Assembly (NCBI GenBank): GCA_963662175.1
Contig: OY759221.1
Location: 24,725,027-24,789,026, forward strand
Reading direction: 5' to 3'
Source of the DNA: Aradus depressus
Taxonomy: Eukaryota; Arthropoda; Insecta; Hemiptera; Aradidae
Length of the DNA: 64,000 nucleotides
Shown here: piece after piece, positions 41,297 to 51,894 of the stretch
Position numbering within the stretch: the stretch's first letter is position 1
Layout of the letters: each line of letters opens with the position of its first letter
Made by a program: the position numbers and the translations under genes
The notes under the pieces: model-generated
What the model was told of the DNA's origin: nothing
The model's input: only the letters and a program-made list of their open reading frames with translations
Database searches by the model: none

Positions 41297-41680
41297 GGAT
41301 TTTGTTTTGGAACACCTGAATTCTTTTTAGCTTAGTTGGAGAAGCAGAGCCCCAAACGGTTAAGAGTGGCCGGAGAATGGATTTGTAAAGTAGGAGGCAG
41401 TTGTCGAGCTTGAGGTTGGACTTCCTGTACATCAGAGGATACTGCATGGAAAGCCGTGCATAGGCTTCAGAAAGCTTCTTGTTGATGTGTATCTTCTAGG
41501 TGAGCCTCCATCAAGATAGAGCCCTAGGTACTTGAATCCTCACCGGGGTTCCAGTCTAGTTCCTTCATGTCCACGACCAGCTTCCCTGGGTCCTTAGGTC
41601 TTCTTAAGGTGAAAATCTTGACCTCACATTTTTGTGCATTTAGTACTATGCCCCATTTACTGAAGACTCTACTAATTAAG
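41297..41680 (-). pseudogene. LINE reverse transcriptase relic
   Basis: The minus strand reads WGIVLNAQKCEVKIFTLRRP from about 41660, then after frame changes YLGLYLD, HINKKLSEAYARL, LLLYKSILRPLLTVWGSA and KRIQVFQNKILR up to the Harbinger end. These are LINE RT thumb/C-terminal motifs. At least two frameshifts or indels and no active site. Confidence 0.75.
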
Positions 41681-41689
41681 ATCGCATTA

Positions 41690-42635
41690 TTTGAAAAATG
41701 TAAAAATTCGTATTATATATGTGCAGTAATGGCTTTGAATAATGATCACTTCGGCGAAATACTTCACTATAAGGCGTGGTTCATGCGAACAATTTCTTGT
41801 TCTGTATATCTGTTTTGCTACTATTTTTGAAGGTCATAGTTACATTTTGCTATTCTCAAAGTCTTGTTTTTCAAATTTACACGAGTTGATTTTACATTGT
41901 TCAAATCCCCTTCTGTGTCCAATCCTCTAATCATGACTAAATAGACCGTGCCACTAACACAACTGAGCTACTAACGAATTTTATTTTCTCCATAAATTCT
42001 GAACTTTAAATGTCTGTACAACCTGTGAAATTGAACCTGAAATTTTATTTTAAAAAAAAGAAAAAACGTGTTTTTTTTTTTTTTAAATATTGTTTATTTC
42101 ACAAAATATATATAATAATTAATAATATTAGAATATTAGAAATTGTTTCTATAGAGCAAATTAATGATGTCTATTACTATATTCTAAATGCTATTAATTT
42201 AAAAAAGCAAAAATTAAATTAAAATTAAGAATAGAGGACAAAAAAATAATAAAGATAATGAAAAAGAATTAAAAGTTGAGATTTTCATATTAAGTTTTTG
42301 TTAAATATTGTTATTTACAGTTTAAGTACAAAGTGGCTTGACTTAATGTTTATTACTTTGGTTTTATTTAAAGTCATTATAATATGAGTATGTGTATGTA
42401 CATATGTATTATAAAGTATATATTTTTTTTTTCGCATTTCTCTTGGCTGTTTATATACAAGTAAATGTGCGCATTTATTATAATATTTAGATATTTATAA
42501 ATTTATTAAGTTGTGAAATTCTTACTTTATTATTATATCGGATGTATATTCATTTGTACACCAACTCTACAATAAGCCTTAATAGGCTTCAATGTAGTAA
42601 TTAATAAAATATATAATAATTCATATAATTTCGTA
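41690..42635. other. AT-rich spacer
   Basis: Nothing recognised. A few short frames are AT-driven. Confidence 0.4.
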
Positions 42636-42639
42636 TTTA

Positions 42640-42705
42640 TTAAGTCAAGGCTGAAGATGATAGCAATACCGAAAATATATCTCTGGTGTTTGGGCAAAAG
42701 GGCTT
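42640..42705 (+). repeat. Hammerhead-like core E, degenerate
   Basis: CTGAAGA (42651-42657), T, a stem that would read GGTA/TACC with a GCAA loop if one base were restored to G, then GAAA (42671-42674). No palindromic arms and no clear stem I. An isolated relic of the A-D class. Confidence 0.35.
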
Positions 42706-42719
42706 CAGTCAGAGAATAA

Positions 42720-42818
42720 GTCTTGTGATTATTTAGCTCAAAAAGTCAATTGGTTTTGGAGGGAAAGCTAAAAGTTAATAGATTAATTCGTGCTGACGAA
42801 GTTTGCCGGTGAATTAAC
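42720..42818. repeat. FB1 right end
   Basis: CAATTGGTTTTGGAGGGAAA, GATTAATTCGTGCTGACGAA and TTGCCGGTGAATTAACC. Confidence 0.7.
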
Positions 42819-42819
42819 C

Positions 42820-43240
42820 TTCAAGGCTGGCTTTTAATTGTAACAATTAAAACATTATTATATTTATTTCTGTAACTAATTTGTTCATGTCAAACACGAA
42901 AGGAAAATAAAATAAAATGTTGTGAATTTGTTCGGATTAGCAACTATTTTTATTAATTTATTTTTATTTTTATGTAGATAATAATAGTAATAATAAAACT
43001 TTTAATTATAAATATAATTATAATGTTAAAATTTGATGAAGAAACTTTGTTAATTATTAAGTTTCATTGTTTTTAATTAATATTACCTTACAGTGTGACA
43101 GTCGAGGTCACATTAAATTTAATGTAAGTAGTCAATAAATTAAAAACAACAGATTCATTGAACAGTGACTGTGTTTAGTGAGGCTGCAGTGAATGAATGT
43201 TATTGTATAGACGCATTAAACGTAATTCACGTTCACATGC
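42820..43240. other. AT-rich spacer
   Basis: Nothing recognised. Confidence 0.4.
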
Positions 43241-43244
43241 AACA

Positions 43245-43440
43245 TGGTTGGGATCTCCCCCTTTCCTTCGGCCGATTTAGCTGAAAACCAATAGGAGGCG
43301 ATACTTTTATTTTCCACAAAATCGGTCGATGAGAAGGGAACGACTCAAACACCTTAATAACTGCCGAATTTAATGAATTTGCACGAAATTTAGTATGAGG
43401 ATTCAGAATCGACGCATTCTAGTGTAGGGAAGTTCGTATT
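43245..43440. repeat. FB1 fragment, both arms
   Basis: TTCCTTCGGCCGATTTAGCT is closely followed by the opposite arm (AATCGGTCGATGAGAAGG, TAACTGCCGAATTTAATGAA). Most of the interior is deleted. Confidence 0.65.
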
Positions 43441-43724
43441 TGGTAAGAGTTGTGTGTACGAGTTTAAATTTGAGTAACATAATAAAGTTTTGATAAAAAT
43501 GTTTTTTTTCGAAAGTCGGCTTTAAGGTGTCTTAAGAAGGGAATAATATGAATCATCAGAAGCCAACTTACGAAAAATCTATGACAATGTGGGATGCATC
43601 GAATTACTGTTAGTCCGACACAGCTAAAAATACATCTAGATTAGCCTATAAAAAAAAAATATATACAGGGTGTAAAAGTATTGAGAAAAAAAAATGTAAG
43701 AGTAACTGAATAATTTTGAAAAAA

Positions 43725-43743
43725 AAAAAGTAAAAAAAAATAT
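43725..43743 (-). terminator. Pol III terminator of tRNA-Lys
   Basis: On the minus strand ATATTTTTTTTT follows the tRNA 3' end, with a second T run just beyond. Runs of four or more T end pol III transcription. Confidence 0.85.
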
Positions 43744-43816
43744 CGCCCGAACAGGGACTTGAACCCTGGACCCTTAGATTAAAAGTCTAATGCTCTACCG
43801 ACTGAGCTATCCAGGC
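43744..43816 (-). tRNA. tRNA-Lys (anticodon TTT)
   Basis: A 73-nt minus-strand gene that folds as a full cloverleaf. All seven acceptor pairs form (GCCTGGA with TTCGGGC, two G-U), the D arm is AGCTCAGTCGGTAGAGC, the anticodon stem TTAGA/TCTAA encloses CTTTTAA (anticodon TTT), and the T arm has GGGTTCAAGTCCC (B box). Discriminator base G; CCA not encoded. An uninterrupted T run follows within 4 nt on the transcribed side, a strong pol III terminator. It has no SINE body or TSD, unlike the SINE heads. It would decode AAA and AAG lysine codons. Confidence 0.95.
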
Positions 43817-43819
43817 TCC

Positions 43820-44205
43820 TGGTGGGTGCCTGCTTTTCACAGGCTACTCAAGGCAACTAGAGGGATTCTGTTTCATACAAACTTTTTTGTATTAATTGAT
43901 CTGCAGCCACTAATTGATTCACAAAATACCTATAAATAAGAAAATATACCAGTTTATTTGCAGTCTCTTGACTCGTTCAGATACCTCTTTTCTTTTTCTT
44001 GTTTTTAAATAAATCAATAAAAAAAAATGAACTACTTGCATTAAACTTCCCCCCATCTTTAACTATTTTTAATCAACTAAGTTTTGACTTCTCTCCGACC
44101 AATTTGGTTAAATAAAATAAAGTTCCATAGCAGATATTAATAAATAAATTGTATCGCATAGGAATTAATTATAAAATATTTTTATATTATTAATAGTTTT
44201 TATGA
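43820..44205. other. AT-rich spacer upstream of tRNA-Lys
   Basis: Nothing recognised; no extra upstream promoter element can be argued. Confidence 0.4.
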
Positions 44206-44211
44206 AAAATT

Positions 44212-44475
44212 TATGTGGTCAATACAGTACTTTCTTATACCAACCACGTACGATCGATCACTCTCTCTCCACCTCCCCTTCTCAAAATCATTACCTACTA
44301 GGTATAAGTAAGTCGTTCTCAGAATTACGCTCTACAATGAAACAAAAAAATTTCCAGCTCATTACTCTCATATATCCAGTTATTCCAGTATGGAATAATT
44401 TTCTGAAGGGGGGGGGGGGGGGGGGTGAGAGTGATCTGTAAGTGTGGTTGATATAAGAAAGTCCTGGCCACATCA
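44212..44475. mobile_element. TGTGGCC MITE, complete
   Basis: Left TATGTGGTCAATACAGTACT and TTATACCAACCACGT; right GGTTGATATAAGAAAGTCC and TGGCCACATCA. A G run (44407-44425) sits in the right arm. Overlapping frames on both strands are artefacts. Confidence 0.75.
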
Positions 44476-44575
44476 CATATATATTTTTTTCTTTTCCTGT
44501 TCAACTTAAACAAATTAGTTACTCAAATAAATATAATAATGTTTTAATTGTTACAATTAAAAGCCATCTTTGAAA

Positions 44576-44815
44576 GTTAATTCAAAAGATCTCCCTCTCC
44601 TAAAAGATCTCTCTCTTCCGTAAGATCTCCCTCTCCCAAAAGATCTCCCTCTCCCAAAAGATCTCCCTCTCCCATAAGATCTCCCTCTCCCATAAGATCT
44701 CCCTCTCCTAAAAGATCTCTCTCTTCCATTAGATCTCCCTCTTCCATTAGATCTCCCTCTCCCATAAGATCTCCCTCTCACTAAAGATCTCCCTCTTCCA
44801 AAAGATCTACCTCTC
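44576..44815. repeat. 18-bp minisatellite (AAGATCTCCCTCTCCCAW)
   Basis: About 13 units. Because 18 is divisible by three, the minus strand stays open in two frames and would encode a GRGRSY-type or EGDLMG-type hexapeptide repeat. I treat these as artefacts. Confidence 0.9.
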
Positions 44816-44869
44816 TCAAGTCAAAAAAAAAAAGGAAAGTCATAATAACTATATCTGAAATAACTTAAG

Positions 44870-44995
44870 CAACTAAGTTTGAAAACATGAAATTTTTGTG
44901 AAAATGAAATTTTGGTGAAAACATAACTTTGAATTTCTGACCGATTACATAACTTGCCCTACACTTCATATAGTTGGAAAAGTAGAAAACAAAAT
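44870..44995. repeat. FB1 centre fragment
   Basis: AACTTTGAATTTCTGACCGA, TTACATAACTTGCCCTACAC and TTCATATAGTTGG, the reversed FB1 centre. Confidence 0.6.
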
Positions 44996-44999
44996 AGGT

Positions 45000-46090
45000 C
45001 AATATTATTTCTATTTCTGTAGCTACTGTGAATGAGCCAATAAGCTACTATCTTTCTTAACAAATTTCACTTTGAAGAGTTTTATTGATACAATCTTATA
45101 TGCAAGTACTTACAGAATAGTGCGACTTTATCAAATTTAATTTAGTAAAGATACAAGAACCACTTCAATTAACCAATTACCATAAGTGTTGTTGTTCATA
45201 TGATTTACTATCTTTACAATTTAATAAAAGAATAGTTTTATTTACATTTATTTCAAGACTACTTGTCTTACGATATGACCTTAAAATTAAAACCGCAATA
45301 ACTGCCGATGTAATGAATTTATCAACATGTTGCAAGTATAATTGTTTTGTAGTTATTGTTATTTTTTTAAATTATTTATTAATTGCAATTATTTATATTA
45401 ATAAATAATCGTGGCACAATCGATATTGTTGTCTATATAACAAATTGTTAATTGCCAAAAACTAAATCAATTGGAAATTATTCCATTGTGCAATTAATTT
45501 TTGCTATTTTTTGTTAATTAAATTTTTGATTCAATTAAAAATTAGTTAATTAATGCCCATTTTTGGTTTTTAGAAATCCAACATGTACTTTGACTTCTGG
45601 ATAGTTTTTCTTTTCGCTCATTGATTTAATCAATTATATGCAATATTGTAGCATACAATAATATACTATACATGCAATAATATTATTTTCAAGGTTTCCA
45701 ATGTCTTTTCGTTTTAAGGTAATTTTCATTTTTAAGTGAATATAACGTAATGCCATTCTGCGATGTCCACTAATAGTCAAAGACATTTAATTTGACCTTT
45801 CTTGAAAATTTACTACGATGTTTAGTGTTGTAAATAACTATTTAAAAAAATAAATAAATAAGAAAATGTTAGAATACTGTTTAGGCCAAAATACTGTTGA
45901 TAACTTGGAGTACAGTCATTTTAAAAACTATTTTTCTCTTTTTAAACAAGATTTATGTAAACTGTTTCCTTGCTTTAAAAAAAAAAATCAGCAAATGAAG
46001 TTGTGCAATGGAATGTACTATCCCTTAGATTCCATACATGGATGATCTAAACGAATTTTTTTTTCCACTCATTTTATAATTTTTTTGGCT
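45000..46090. other. AT-rich spacer
   Basis: Very AT-rich. A short FB1-like phrase (TAACTGCCGATGTAATGAAT) occurs near 45300. No gene recognised. Confidence 0.4.
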
Positions 46091-46103
46091 AATTGTACAG
46101 TAG

Positions 46104-46453
46104 GGCGCCGGTAGCTAAGTGGTATGCGTGCTTGACTTCTGAGCACAAGATCATGGGATCGTAACCCGACCGAGGCCCTTAGTTTATTTTATCTGGGAGG
46201 TAAAATAAACTTAAGCACGCCGTCCTTCGGATGGGACGTTAAGCGATGGTCCCGAGCCTGTACGATGTCAGGTACTCGTTAAAGACCCCTACCCTAGGTG
46301 AATAAAAAATTTAGGGTACCTAGGCAAAATTTAGGACTCCCACAGTAGAGTCGGGCTCATGTCCACCAGAGTGACGAAAGAGCGCTCTGGTAGTAGGCGA
46401 TATGACCTCGTAGTTAAAGCCCGGGCATGAGTCATAAACCCTAACCCTAACCC
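46104..46453 (+). mobile_element. SINE-1, full length, CCCTAA tail
   Basis: The head GGGCGCCGGTAGC through the hairpin and body ends in three CCCTAA-type repeats. TSD TGTACAGTAGGGC at 46094-46106 and 46454-46466, where GGGC overlaps the SINE start. B box altered to GGGATCGTAACCC. Good reference copy for the family. Confidence 0.9.
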
Positions 46454-46535
46454 TGTACAGTAGGGCAGAATGAAGAAAATTGTCCCTGAATCATCAACAG
46501 TGTACTTCCCCAGCAGGTTTGGGCTAAAGGGCAGT

Positions 46536-46587
46536 AGTTCAAGGGTGACACCCGGGGCGATCCGCACCCCCATAGCGACGCCACTGG
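46536..46587. mobile_element. Solo hAT-type terminus
   Basis: GGTGACACCCGGGGCGATCC ... ATAGCGACGCCACTG reads from its right side as CAGTGGCGTCGCTAT, a TIR type I recognise from arthropod hAT-like elements. No matching left end or TSD was found. Confidence 0.5.
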
Positions 46588-46824
46588 CACGTCCCGTTAT
46601 ATATTTTATTTATTTCAGTAAGTTTTGATAGTTTTGTTTTGAAATTTTCAAGCTGCGGAACCCTTCATAATTGCAATATGACAAAGAAATAATAAGATCT
46701 TTTAATGGTTCGCCTTGACTTAATACCGCTGAAGGAAGGCAGTTTCTCTCCTCCAAAAGTTACAAATGATCTACTCGTGTGAGGAAACCAGAACGTTGAT
46801 GACCTTATCCGTTGTAAGAGTCAT

Positions 46825-47455
46825 TTTTTAAAGGTCTGTTACACACAAAAAAACCACGTTACTTACGTTAATACATAAAATGTTTGACATTGTGTCCCTG
46901 AATTGGTTCAACTGGTTTTCAAAAGTTGAAATAAGGAAATCATTTTGTATTCATTCGAAACGATTCTAACAGACTCAAATTTGATCTACCTGTTGTGTAA
47001 TTTTTAGCTAAACATTTCGAGATATGTAATGTGTACAGGATTCCTATGGAAAGATATTTTATTTTACATTCTTCGAGGCGCCTATTTTGGTCGTATTTGG
47101 TTCTATCTCAAATCTGAGGACACGTCAGCTAATAATGAACGATTATTGAAAGGAATAACAGTTTTCGGGTGAATCAAGGAAACGTCTATTAATATGTGTT
47201 TCAAAACGACATTTTAGGATGGTTTTCGGCATGTACCTCAAAAACCAAGCGACCTGCGAATTATTGTATTTCGCTTTTACTTATAAAATGTGCTCTTTCA
47301 GTTTTCTCTACAACTTTCACTTGAAAATAATTTTGATTAGCTCATAAATATAAGCGGTATTTTGTATATTTAGGCCCCGAAATGTTCTCAATTTTTGTAC
47401 GATTTCGCAAGACGGTTTTCGGCATGTATCTTAAAAACCGAACGACGCACAGTGT
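46825..47455 (+). repeat. REP-X, copy 3
   Basis: GGCGCCTATTTTGGTCGTAT, TTCGGGTGAATCAAGGAAAC, GGTTTTCGGCATGTACCTCA and a second GGTTTTCGGCATGTATCTTA about 195 bp later, so part of the unit is duplicated. Confidence 0.55.
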
Positions 47456-47459
47456 TTCC

Positions 47460-47688
47460 AAAACAACGTTTGTTGGAAACAACTATTTTGGACTGCGGAT
47501 ACTTGTATGAAATTTAAAGGTGAAAAAAAAAGTTGCTATAAACAAGGGGTGGCAAATCAAGTCTTGATAGGTTTTTGGCAGTACTTGAATATTTACATTT
47601 TTGGCAGTTTATTTACAGATTTGCACTTTTTACCAGTACAGTTTATAGTCCATTTCATATGTGGTGAATAAATCAACGGTTCAGGTAG
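47460..47688. other. Unassigned spacer
   Basis: Nothing recognised. Confidence 0.35.
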
Positions 47689-47922
47689 TTACAATTCTTT
47701 AATTAAACATAATGCTTGTTCGCTTAGTGGGAGCGTTTTCTTTTGTACATGTGGCCTCAAGTGCAAAATGAAGGGATCAGAAGACAACATCATCATATGA
47801 AAAGTGTCTTCGTTAGTAGCTACACGTGAAATTTTTTGAGAATGGTTGATTCTATATAATTTATAGTCTTTATTTCTACTCTCCTGAGCTTCCTCAGAAA
47901 GAGCACCTATCGGCAGAGCCGC
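47689..47922 (-). pseudogene. Coding relic of a probable transposon protein
   Basis: An uninterrupted minus-strand frame of 77 codons ending in TAA, with no usable start. It begins AALPIGALSEEAQESRNKDY, continues with INHSQKISRVATNEDTFH and LSSDPFILHL, and ends LPLSEQALCLIKEL. The composition looks like real protein, and I have an unverified impression of similar C-termini in arthropod transposon-associated proteins. Its 5' side runs into a TA microsatellite, so only the C-terminus remains. Confidence 0.45.
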
Positions 47923-47925
47923 AAA

Positions 47926-47929
<4 letters not shown>

Positions 47930-47968
<39 letters not shown>
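47930..47968. repeat. TA microsatellite
   Basis: (TA)n of about 38 bp. Confidence 0.9.
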
Positions 47969-47972
<4 letters not shown>

Positions 47973-48795
47973 TCTTATACATCCCTTATTTTTGTGCATA
48001 TTTCCAATATACTAGGAAGCTGACGCGTGGCTTTTATCTTACATATGTTGGGTAATTAACATGCAAACTTTCGTAATTTTAATTAAAACAACAGGCGTCC
48101 GAGGTAGAATAGAAGTTGCGAAGCTAAAACGTACGGTAATCAGTACCTACTTGTCAAAAGGCACGTTTTAAATTCTCTCAACGACCCCAAAAAAAAAAAT
48201 CTCCATGGAAAATTGGTGCAGTACATTCATTTTTGACTATTAACCTTTGCAAAACTCCAAGAATTTGTCAAAAATAAAGAATTTCATGTTCGAGGTTTTT
48301 TCCACCTTGGAAACACTGTGCGACGTGCGAAATATTGTATTGTTTATAAAGTGTGTCTTTCAGTTATATTTACGATACATTTATTCTATCGGGAGTTATC
48401 GTTTTCACACACACACACATGTGAAAAAAAAAATAAATAGAGATTCATAATGAAGGTTTTTTCGTATAATCGACTAAAATCTGGGAGATATACAATTTTC
48501 AAAAAATAAATATTTCATCCTACTTGGTTCTGTCAAATAATTTCTTGGTTCATAATTTGTATGACATTTTTTAAAAAATATATTAGAAAAAAAACCTATT
48601 TTTTAGATGTGATGGCTTGTCCTCTGGAGAAACGACTGTTAGACAGACATAGCTCGCATTAAGTTTCTATTTTCAGTGTTCAACCTACTGAATCCTATTA
48701 AGCGAGTGTAGCTTCAATATTTTCTAAGATATTGGGGGGACAGTCGTCGGACACCCGTTCATAGGGTTATCTTATTGTGGCTTTGAGTTACTCCT
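47969..48795. other. Unassigned spacer
   Basis: Contains a short FB1-like phrase (ACATTTATTCTATCGGGAGTT, 48376-48396) and a CA run. No gene recognised. Confidence 0.35.
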
Positions 48796-48799
48796 TAAA

Positions 48800-48895
48800 A
48801 GTAAAAATAATGTATAAATAAAACAAACTTCTTTTTTCAAATATTGTATTTTCCACGGTTTCAACTTTAAACCAGGTATAATAAACTAGGACATT
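48800..48895. repeat. Foldback B relic
   Basis: AAATAAAACAAACTTCTTTT, CAAATATTGTATTTTCCAC and GGTTTCAACTTTAAACCAG follow the left arm of element B with many changes. Confidence 0.45.
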
Positions 48896-49088
48896 TTCCT
48901 GAGTGCGAGCCATTCAAATCTGGAGAATCTCTGTCAAAAGAATAAAAATGGAAGCATATCAAATAATGTTTTTGGTTATAAAACACGATTTTTTTTATTG
49001 TGGTTATTTTATTCTTTTTGAAAAATGAGAAAAAAAATCCGTTTCCGAGTAGAGGGTTTCTTCTAGCATAAACATTCTTAGTTTAAAT

Positions 49089-49463
49089 GAGGAGTTTGGA
49101 GCCAGAGCGGACCAACTGGTTGAAACTGAGCAGGTAGAAAATGGCAATTGAAAATTGAGTACATTTTGTTTATCTCTATAAATGGGCCCCAAATATTTAT
49201 TTATATTTGAAATTTTAGAATAGTATTGGATGAGTGATCCCTTTTTGTGTTCTATAAAGTTTTTGAAGGCCGTATGATCCATTGTGACTTTGAAAATATA
49301 TGCACAAAATATTTGTGGACTAAACTTAAAGTGCTGCTATCTATCACTGAAGTGAAGAAACTAAGTGATCCACACTGGTTTTGAAAAAGGGAACCTATGC
49401 CAACATCAGGATGGTAATAACTCATTTTCCGAAAAATTGTGGGTTGGTCCGCTCTGGCTCCTC
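49089..49463 (-). mobile_element. 373-bp TIR element, copy 2
   Basis: An inverted near-identical copy of 2818-3190 with the same TIRs and AAAT on both flanks (49085-49088, 49464-49467). It carries the same small ORF on the minus strand (49004-49282), which runs out of the element into flank. Confidence 0.75.
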
Positions 49464-49469
49464 AAATGA

Positions 49470-49772
49470 TGTATGAGCAGGTTGTAACAGCAAAAGTCGC
49501 AACATTGAAATATCGCGCTAACAGATTCCTAACGCTGATTGGCTTATATTAGATCTCACGCGATTTGAAATAGCCAATAGAGAACCTCGTTTTCGGTATT
49601 GAAACAATACCGCGTACCAGTCACAGATCTGAAGTTGCCAGCAAATCCGCGTATTTACTTTATTCTAGAACAACTCGCAACTCGGTTAGTGCGTGCTCCC
49701 AAATATAATTATTTTGTCCTGAATAGTTATCTATAGTTTATCGTGTGTTACGATATATATTATAAGAATTAT
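49470..49772. other. Unassigned spacer
   Basis: Nothing recognised. Confidence 0.35.
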
Positions 49773-49774
49773 AA

Positions 49775-49935
49775 TTTTTTCGATTTTTGAAATACATGCC
49801 AAAAACCGTCCTGAAATGTCGTTTTGAAACACATATTTTTAGATGTTTCCTCGATATATCCTAAAACGGTTAGTCCTATCTTAAATTGGGTCTTACCAAA
49901 AATCAGTGTTATTAAATTTCCGAAATTGTTCTAAG
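49775..49935 (-). repeat. REP-X fragment
   Basis: ATACATGCCAAAAACCGTCC, TTGAAACACATATTTTTAGA and CCTAAAACGGTTAGTCCTAT, antisense to copy 2. Confidence 0.55.
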
Positions 49936-50014
49936 TAATGTTTAAATTGTACAAGAATTTTAAAATATATTTTTATTATAGGTTTTTATTAAAAAGGAGA
50001 AAGAATAAGGAAAA

Positions 50015-50699
50015 TCATATATATAAAGCTGAAAATGTCTGTGCGTTGTACCGCTATAACTCACGAACGGCCTGATGGATTTGATTAATTTTTTTTTAAT
50101 TTGTTCGTCATCGTCTGTGGAAGGTTATAGGCGTATTAGTACCTCAATATCTGGTCCATCCCAGCATCCACCCACGCAATCTTTGTAACTCAAAAACCAT
50201 TGCAATGATTAATGAGGAATCTTTTTGAATAGATAAGTTTTATCTACCGGAAGGTTAAGGTCTATTTTTTAATCAACCCCTGGTCCATCCCAGCATCCAC
50301 TCACGCAATCTTTGTAACTCGAAAACCATTGCAACGATTAATGAGAAATCTTTTTGAATAAATTAGTTTTAACTCCAGGATGGTTGAAGTCTATGTTTTA
50401 ATCAACCTGGTGGTCACAAGCGTTCTCAAGTACGCACTGGCTAGGACGTCCACTGATGCTAAGTATTCACTAGCTGTGGTTTCCGCCGTTGAATGGCGCG
50501 TACTAGCCATGGTGCCCAGGGGTCCTTAAAACTTACTAGCTGGGATGTCTGCCGTTGAAGGACTATAAGCGTTATTCCGTATGAATAATTGAAAATTATA
50601 ACATCATGAATGTACTATTGAAGAATTGAAAAGGATTCGAACGAAAGTTATTAGGAGAAAAGTCAAAGTTCCCCGGGCAACGCCGGGTATTACTGCTAG
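50015..50699 (+). mobile_element. Helitron-like element 3
   Basis: TCATATATATAAAGCTGAAA at the start; CCCCGGGCAACGCCGGG hairpin and CTAG at the end; A before and T after. A block of about 128 bp (CATCCCAGCATCCACYCACG ... AATCTTTTTGAATA) is duplicated in tandem at 50157 and 50285. No Rep/helicase. Confidence 0.85.
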
Positions 50700-50713
50700 T
50701 ATAATATATATGT

Positions 50714-50968
50714 GATGTGGCTGTGATCCCAGGACTTTCTTATACCAATTACTTTAGAACAGATCACTCTCCCTCCTCTTCACTCCTCTCAATTATTACT
50801 TGATAAATGAAAGTCCCTCTCGGAATCAAGCTGAACAATGAAATAAGGAAAACTGGTAACCCATTACTTCCATATACCCAGTACGAAACTAATTTGAGAG
50901 GAGGGAGTGTGTGAAAGAGTCTGTACAAATGTGGTTGGTATACGAAAGTCCCTGTTATGGCCACTTCA
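50714..50968. mobile_element. TGTGGCC MITE, complete
   Basis: Left GATGTGGCTGTGATCCCAGG and CTTTCTTATACCAATTAC; right TGGTTGGTATACGAAAGTCC and GTTATGGCCAC. The arms pair over CTCTCCCTCCTC and GAGGAGGGAG. The minus-strand frame 50764-50985 is an artefact. Confidence 0.75.
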
Positions 50969-50984
50969 CAAGGCTTACTTAACA

Positions 50985-51560
50985 TAATAACTATAATAAC
51001 TGCCGAAAGAATGAATGTAACAATACGAAATTTTATATGTGAATCTAGAACCCTCTAACGACGACACCCATTGATTTACAGCCAAATCGATTTAAAGGAA
51101 AGATGTTTGGGAGGAGGCTTGACATAATAACTCTAATAACTGCCGATAGAATGAATGTATCAACACGAAATGTTATATGCGAATTTAAAACTCCAAAAGG
51201 ACGACATTTGTAAATTTTCAGCAGAATGTGCAGAAGGAATGGGAGGGTTCAGAGGGGCGTCTCAACTCAAAAACCTCAATAACTGCCGATGTAATGAACT
51301 TATCGACATGAAATTTCATAGTTGAAGTCGATATCGATCAAAATAAAGGGGGGGGGGGGGGGATTTTGGGGAGGAGGCTCAAATCAAAATAATAACTGCC
51401 GAAGTAATGAATTTATCGACACAAAATTTAGTACGAGGATTTAGGAGCCCCGTAAATCAACTGTCGACTGGTTTTGGAGGGTGAGCGAAAAGGTAATTGA
51501 TTAATTCGTTCTGGGGAATTACATTGTCGGTGATTCACCAATGGCTTTTTTATTTTCTTA
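50985..51560. repeat. FB1 right arm with tandem units
   Basis: Three to four right-arm units in a row (AACTGCCGAAAGAATGAATG near 50998; AACTGCCGATAGAATGAATG near 51137; AACTGCCGATGTAATGAACT near 51281; ACTGCCGAAGTAATGAATTT near 51396), then the right end (CTGGGGAATTACATTGTCGG, TGATTCACCAATGGC). Periods run about 115-145 bp. Confidence 0.8.
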
Positions 51561-51685
51561 AAGTTCATTTCTTATACCTTTAGTGTAAGAAGGTATTGTA
51601 ATCGTGCGAAAGTCCATGAGCGGGTTTTCAATGGAATGACTTAATCAAAAATCTTTGATTACCCAACAATTTTATAAAATGTATA
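51561..51685. repeat. REP-X scrap
   Basis: CTTATACCTTTAGTGTAAGA, AGGTATTGTAATCGTGCGAA. Confidence 0.4.
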
Positions 51686-51699
51686 CCTATCGGTAGGTT

Positions 51700-51877
51700 T
51701 TTATCTGGGAGATGAAAAAACTTTGAGCACGCCGTCTTTCGGATGGGACGTTAAGCGATGGACCCGAGCCTATGCAATGTCAGGTACTTGTTAAAAACCC
51801 CTAGGTGAATCAACCTATCAAACTTTAGGACATAGGCTCATTCAGTAGGTGATATGACCTTGTAGTCAATGCCCGGG
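51700..51877 (+). mobile_element. SINE-1 subfamily B, 5'-truncated
   Basis: Begins inside the hairpin (TATCTGGGAGATGAAAAAAC) and ends near GCCCGGGCATGAGT. GTAGGTTTTTA lies on both sides (near 51690 and 51896), consistent with a TSD of a truncated insertion. Confidence 0.7.
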
Positions 51878-51894
51878 CATGAGTAACTAACCGA

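Noticed and set aside
43550..43620. Another CTGATGA match (minus strand)
   Set aside because: No stem II and no GAAA at the right distance; a chance match.
44557..44781. Minus-strand ORFs encoding GRGRSY or EGDLMG hexapeptide repeats
   Set aside because: The 18-bp pyrimidine/purine minisatellite explains both frames. There is no other protein-like sequence around them.
46434..46453. Telomeric repeat or internal telomere
   Set aside because: Only two or three CCCTAA units, located exactly at the SINE 3' end before its TSD. It is a SINE tail.
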